In this document: positions 7,371 to 9,268 of the stretch, one piece after another
Numbering within the stretch: position 1 is the first letter of the stretch
How the letters are laid out: each line of letters starts with the position of its first letter
Assembly (NCBI GenBank): GCA_030630445.1
Contig: DAOVNC010000108.1
Span: 1 to 9,268 of the forward strand
Length of the DNA stretch: 9,268 nt
DNA from: Kiritimatiellales bacterium
GTDB lineage: Bacteria; Verrucomicrobiota; Kiritimatiellia; Kiritimatiellales; Pontiellaceae
Direction: 5' to 3'
Translations under genes and position numbers: made by a program
Notes under the pieces: model-generated
What the model saw: the letters and a program-made list of their open reading frames with translations, nothing else
What the model was told of the DNA's origin: nothing
Database searches by the model: none

Positions 7371-8932
7371 TGCTGTGTCTCGAAAAACCCTTGAAGTTTC
7401 CGGCTCATTTTATCGGCTACCGACTTATACTCGTGTGCATCAACCACATTGACGGTTTCCATTGGGTCCTTTTGATAGTCGTAGAGTTCGCGGCCCACCA
7501 CCTTATCCGGATCATACGGCTCCGTACTCCGGCCACCAGCGAGCCACGCCACATAGCGGTAGCGGTGATCGCGGATCGCATAGCCCATTCCTTTCCTGCC
7601 CCCCCCGGGCCACTGGCTGACGGCATAATCCTTGACTGAAGCTTCCGGGTTTTTCAGTAGAGGCACGAGACTCGTGCCATCGAGGTTTCTTGGAATTGGA
7701 ACCCCTGTGAGTTCGCACAGCGTCGGGAAAATATCGATAAACTCGGTTGGCGACTGTGTTTCCCCTGCGGTTGGAATATCCGGTGAAGAGAAGATCAAAG
7801 GCGAGCGGGTGGCCTGCTCAAAGTTGGTGTGCTTGCACCACAGGCCGTGGTCGCCGAAATGCCAGCCATGGTCGCCCCACAGGACAATGACCGTGTTCTT
7901 GTCCAACCCCTGGCTCTTGAGTTCATCCAACAGGCGCCCGACCTGCGCGTCGATGTAGGAGACGCAGGCATAATAGCCATGTATCAGTTCCTTCTGCTTC
8001 TCTGCGGCCATGTGTTTTTGCCTATCGGTCGAATAGCTGTCGAAGTCCGGAATGCCGGTATAGGATCGTAGCTCGCCGGAGGTATGATAGGCCACATCCA
8101 CCCCGTTTTTCGATTTTTGCTGGAACGGGGTCACCTTGAAATCGTCCCGGTCGTAAAGGTTCCAATATTTGGAAGGCGCCACAAACGGCAAGTGCGGTTT
8201 CTTGAACCCGACCGCCAGGAAGAACGGCTTCCCCTTCCCTTTCAGTTCTTTCATCAGCCGGATGCCCTCGGTGGCGATGGCACCGTCCGTATAGGCTCCG
8301 TCCGGCACATCGACGGATTCGACCACCGGCCAGGCATCGTGCTCCACCAGGAAATTTTTTACGTCCCCATATTTTTTCAGCCCCTTTTCGGTCGCTTGTT
8401 CAAAGAGATCTCGCATCTCCTTGCCATGATAAGCACCGAGCACCGCTTTTCCAAAGGTTGGATCATTTGGCAGGTGGTCGGGCTTGGAGTACGGGATCGA
8501 CCACGAGGGTTCGTCCAATTGTTTATCGACGCAACGCGGATCATAAATCTTCCCCGTTCCGGCGGTTTCAAAACCCCGGCTACGCAGGTATTGCGGCAGC
8601 GAAACGGTGTCGGGATTCATATCCCGCATCCGCGTCTTCAAATCCCACACCCGGGTATGGTCCGGCCGCAGGCCGGTCATCAGACTCGCGCGGCTCGGGC
8701 CGCAGACGGCCTGCTGGCAATGGTTGTTCAGAAAAACCGTTCCAGCATCCGCAAGGCGATCAATGTTTGGCGTTTGGATGAGCGTGTCGCCGTAGCAACC
8801 CAGCACAGGCTTCAAGTCATCCACCGCGATAAAGAGAATGTTTCTGGCGGTATTTCCCTCTTCACCTGAACAATGAAACACGAGAACCAGTAACGCACTC
8901 ATCAGTGTTGTAATACGACGTCCAAGCTTCAT
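7367..8932 (-). CDS. Secreted sulfatase, iduronate-2-sulfatase-like (sulfatase D)
   Basis: A type I sulfatase of 521 residues. The start at 8932 (MKLGRRITT) is preferred over an in-frame ATG 37 codons upstream, because GGAGG lies just before it and it gives a normal signal peptide. The longer form would add an Arg- and Cys-rich segment overlapping the preceding gene. The signal ends around LVLVFHCSG; the Cys is not in a good lipobox (His at -1), so a lipoprotein is possible but doubtful. Metal ligands are Asp38-Asp39 and Asp354-His355. CGPSR carries Cys77. Lys128, His246 and Lys367 are present. GKIYDPRCVD has Asp131 where sulfatase A has His, as in sulfatase B. The shared blocks MRDMNPD and ELYDYxKDPxETVN make B its closest relative here, although the GH10 and sulfatase C genes lie between them. 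It belongs to the iduronate-2-sulfatase branch; the actual sugar is unknown. Confidence 0.94.
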   Translation of the reverse strand: MKLGRRITTLMSALLVLVFHCSGEEGNTARNILFIAVDDLKPVLGCYGDTLIQTPNIDRLADAGTVFLNNHCQQAVCGPSRASLMTGLRPDHTRVWDLKTRMRDMNPDTVSLPQYLRSRGFETAGTGKIYDPRCVDKQLDEPSWSIPYSKPDHLPNDPTFGKAVLGAYHGKEMRDLFEQATEKGLKKYGDVKNFLVEHDAWPVVESVDVPDGAYTDGAIATEGIRLMKELKGKGKPFFLAVGFKKPHLPFVAPSKYWNLYDRDDFKVTPFQQKSKNGVDVAYHTSGELRSYTGIPDFDSYSTDRQKHMAAEKQKELIHGYYACVSYIDAQVGRLLDELKSQGLDKNTVIVLWGDHGWHFGDHGLWCKHTNFEQATRSPLIFSSPDIPTAGETQSPTEFIDIFPTLCELTGVPIPRNLDGTSLVPLLKNPEASVKDYAVSQWPGGGRKGMGYAIRDHRYRYVAWLAGGRSTEPYDPDKVVGRELYDYQKDPMETVNVVDAHEYKSVADKMSRKLQGFFETQQ

Positions 8933-8935
8933 ATT

Positions 8936-8945
8936 CCTCCCCCTC
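8936..8945 (-). promoter_or_regulatory. Ribosome binding site deciding the start of sulfatase D
   Basis: A purine-rich GAGGGGGAGG on the minus strand, holding GGAGG 3 nt and GAGG 9 nt before the ATG at 8932. It is the strongest ribosome site in the window and places the start at 8932 rather than at the longer in-frame ATG at 9043. Confidence 0.7.
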
Positions 8946-8949
8946 GAAA

Positions 8950-9268
8950 TTAGTTGGCAACATGCACCTGATAGAATTCCTGAACCTCGGTTTGCGGGAC
9001 AACAACGGGGCTGCCGACAAGCCCCGTCTGGTTCGTGCTCCAAGATGCATCGAGCAGGTTGGTTTTGGACATCAGGTTATAGGTCACACCCACCGCATCC
9101 GACCAGGCAACCTCGCTACCGGATATGCCCAACCCTGCAAGTGAAAGATTACCCGCCGTCGTATCGTATACTGGGGAGTTTTGCAGGTTTGCGGCGGCAA
9201 GATCGCCAGAGCTCAGCTTGAACTGTTCGAACTCCTCGCGTATGGAAACAGAATACTGGTACATCAGC
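8950..9268 (-). CDS. C-terminal end of a secreted protein (cut by right window edge)
   Basis: The frame is open through the right edge; about 106 codons and a TAA stop are visible, so the true start lies outside. An internal ATG at 9264 has no special support. The sequence is rich in Ser, Thr, Gly, Ala and Asn with no Cys, as is common in secreted or surface proteins. It ends with a stretch reading VTYNLMSKTNLLDASW and closing EFYQVHVAN. This 'Y-x-L-x-x-x-TNL-x-x-x-W ... EFYxV' arrangement resembles the C-terminal beta-sandwich tail of large secreted proteins in Verrucomicrobia and Kiritimatiellota. That resemblance is from memory, and the catalytic or binding part, if any, is not in view. 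The stop lies 17 nt before sulfatase D, so it is most likely the preceding gene of the same operon. Function is unknown. Confidence 0.7.
   Translation of the reverse strand, partial: LMYQYSVSIREEFEQFKLSSGDLAAANLQNSPVYDTTAGNLSLAGLGISGSEVAWSDAVGVTYNLMSKTNLLDASWSTNQTGLVGSPVVVPQTEVQEFYQVHVAN

Noticed and set aside
8933..9043. N-terminal extension of sulfatase D from an ATG at 9043.
   Set aside because: It would overlap the preceding coding region by about 90 nt and add an Arg/Cys-rich segment before the signal peptide, while a strong ribosome site sits directly before the ATG at 8932.
983..9043. DNA-level repeats between the sulfatase genes (for example around the WGDHGWH codons).
   Set aside because: These follow from protein homology among paralogues; they are diverged and not direct repeats of a mobile element.
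1..9268. CRISPR arrays, tRNA or rRNA genes, insertion sequences.
   Set aside because: No regularly spaced repeats, transposase-like frames or RNA gene signatures were seen; the window is filled by the seven minus-strand genes.

Overview
The window reads as part of the chromosome of a marine-type PVC bacterium, most likely of the Kiritimatiellales (Pontiella-like) group. That placement is inferred from three things: densely packed paralogous sulfatases with export signals, a GH10 enzyme with extra beta-domains, and a secreted protein ending in a 'TNL...W...FYQV' tail of the kind seen in Verrucomicrobia and Kiritimatiellota. No rRNA or other marker gene is present to confirm it.

Every real gene lies on the minus strand, so transcription runs from the right edge to the left edge. 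From right to left the window holds: the C-terminal end of a secreted protein (8950-9268, cut by the edge); an iduronate-2-sulfatase-like sulfatase (7367-8932); a GH10 glycoside hydrolase (5595-7370); an arylsulfatase with a twin-arginine signal (4086-5585); and two more iduronate-2-sulfatase-like sulfatases (2536-4089 and 983-2533). After a 172-base gap comes the N-terminal 270 codons of glutamate synthase large subunit, gltB (1-810), which runs off the left edge.

The junctions between the six right-hand genes are very tight: 17 nt, a 4-nt ATGA overlap, 9 nt, a 4-nt ATGA overlap and 2 nt. They are almost certainly one operon whose promoter lies beyond the right edge. All four sulfatases keep the C-x-P-x-R formylglycine signature with cysteine, the calcium ligands and the active-site lysines. 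They should be active once a formylglycine-generating enzyme or anSME, not encoded here, has matured them. Together with the GH10 enzyme they look like a secreted or periplasmic module for desulfating and cutting a sulfated, xylan-like polysaccharide. No SusC/SusD pair, transporter, regulator or maturase is visible, so the locus is only part of any pathway. gltB is a housekeeping nitrogen-assimilation gene and probably a separate transcription unit.

Nothing here is a wholly new kind of system. The points most worth a second look are the combination of GH10 with iduronate-sulfatase-like enzymes, an active-site His-to-Asp change shared by two of the three such paralogues, mixed Tat and Sec export within one operon, and the atypical substrate loop of the GH10 enzyme.
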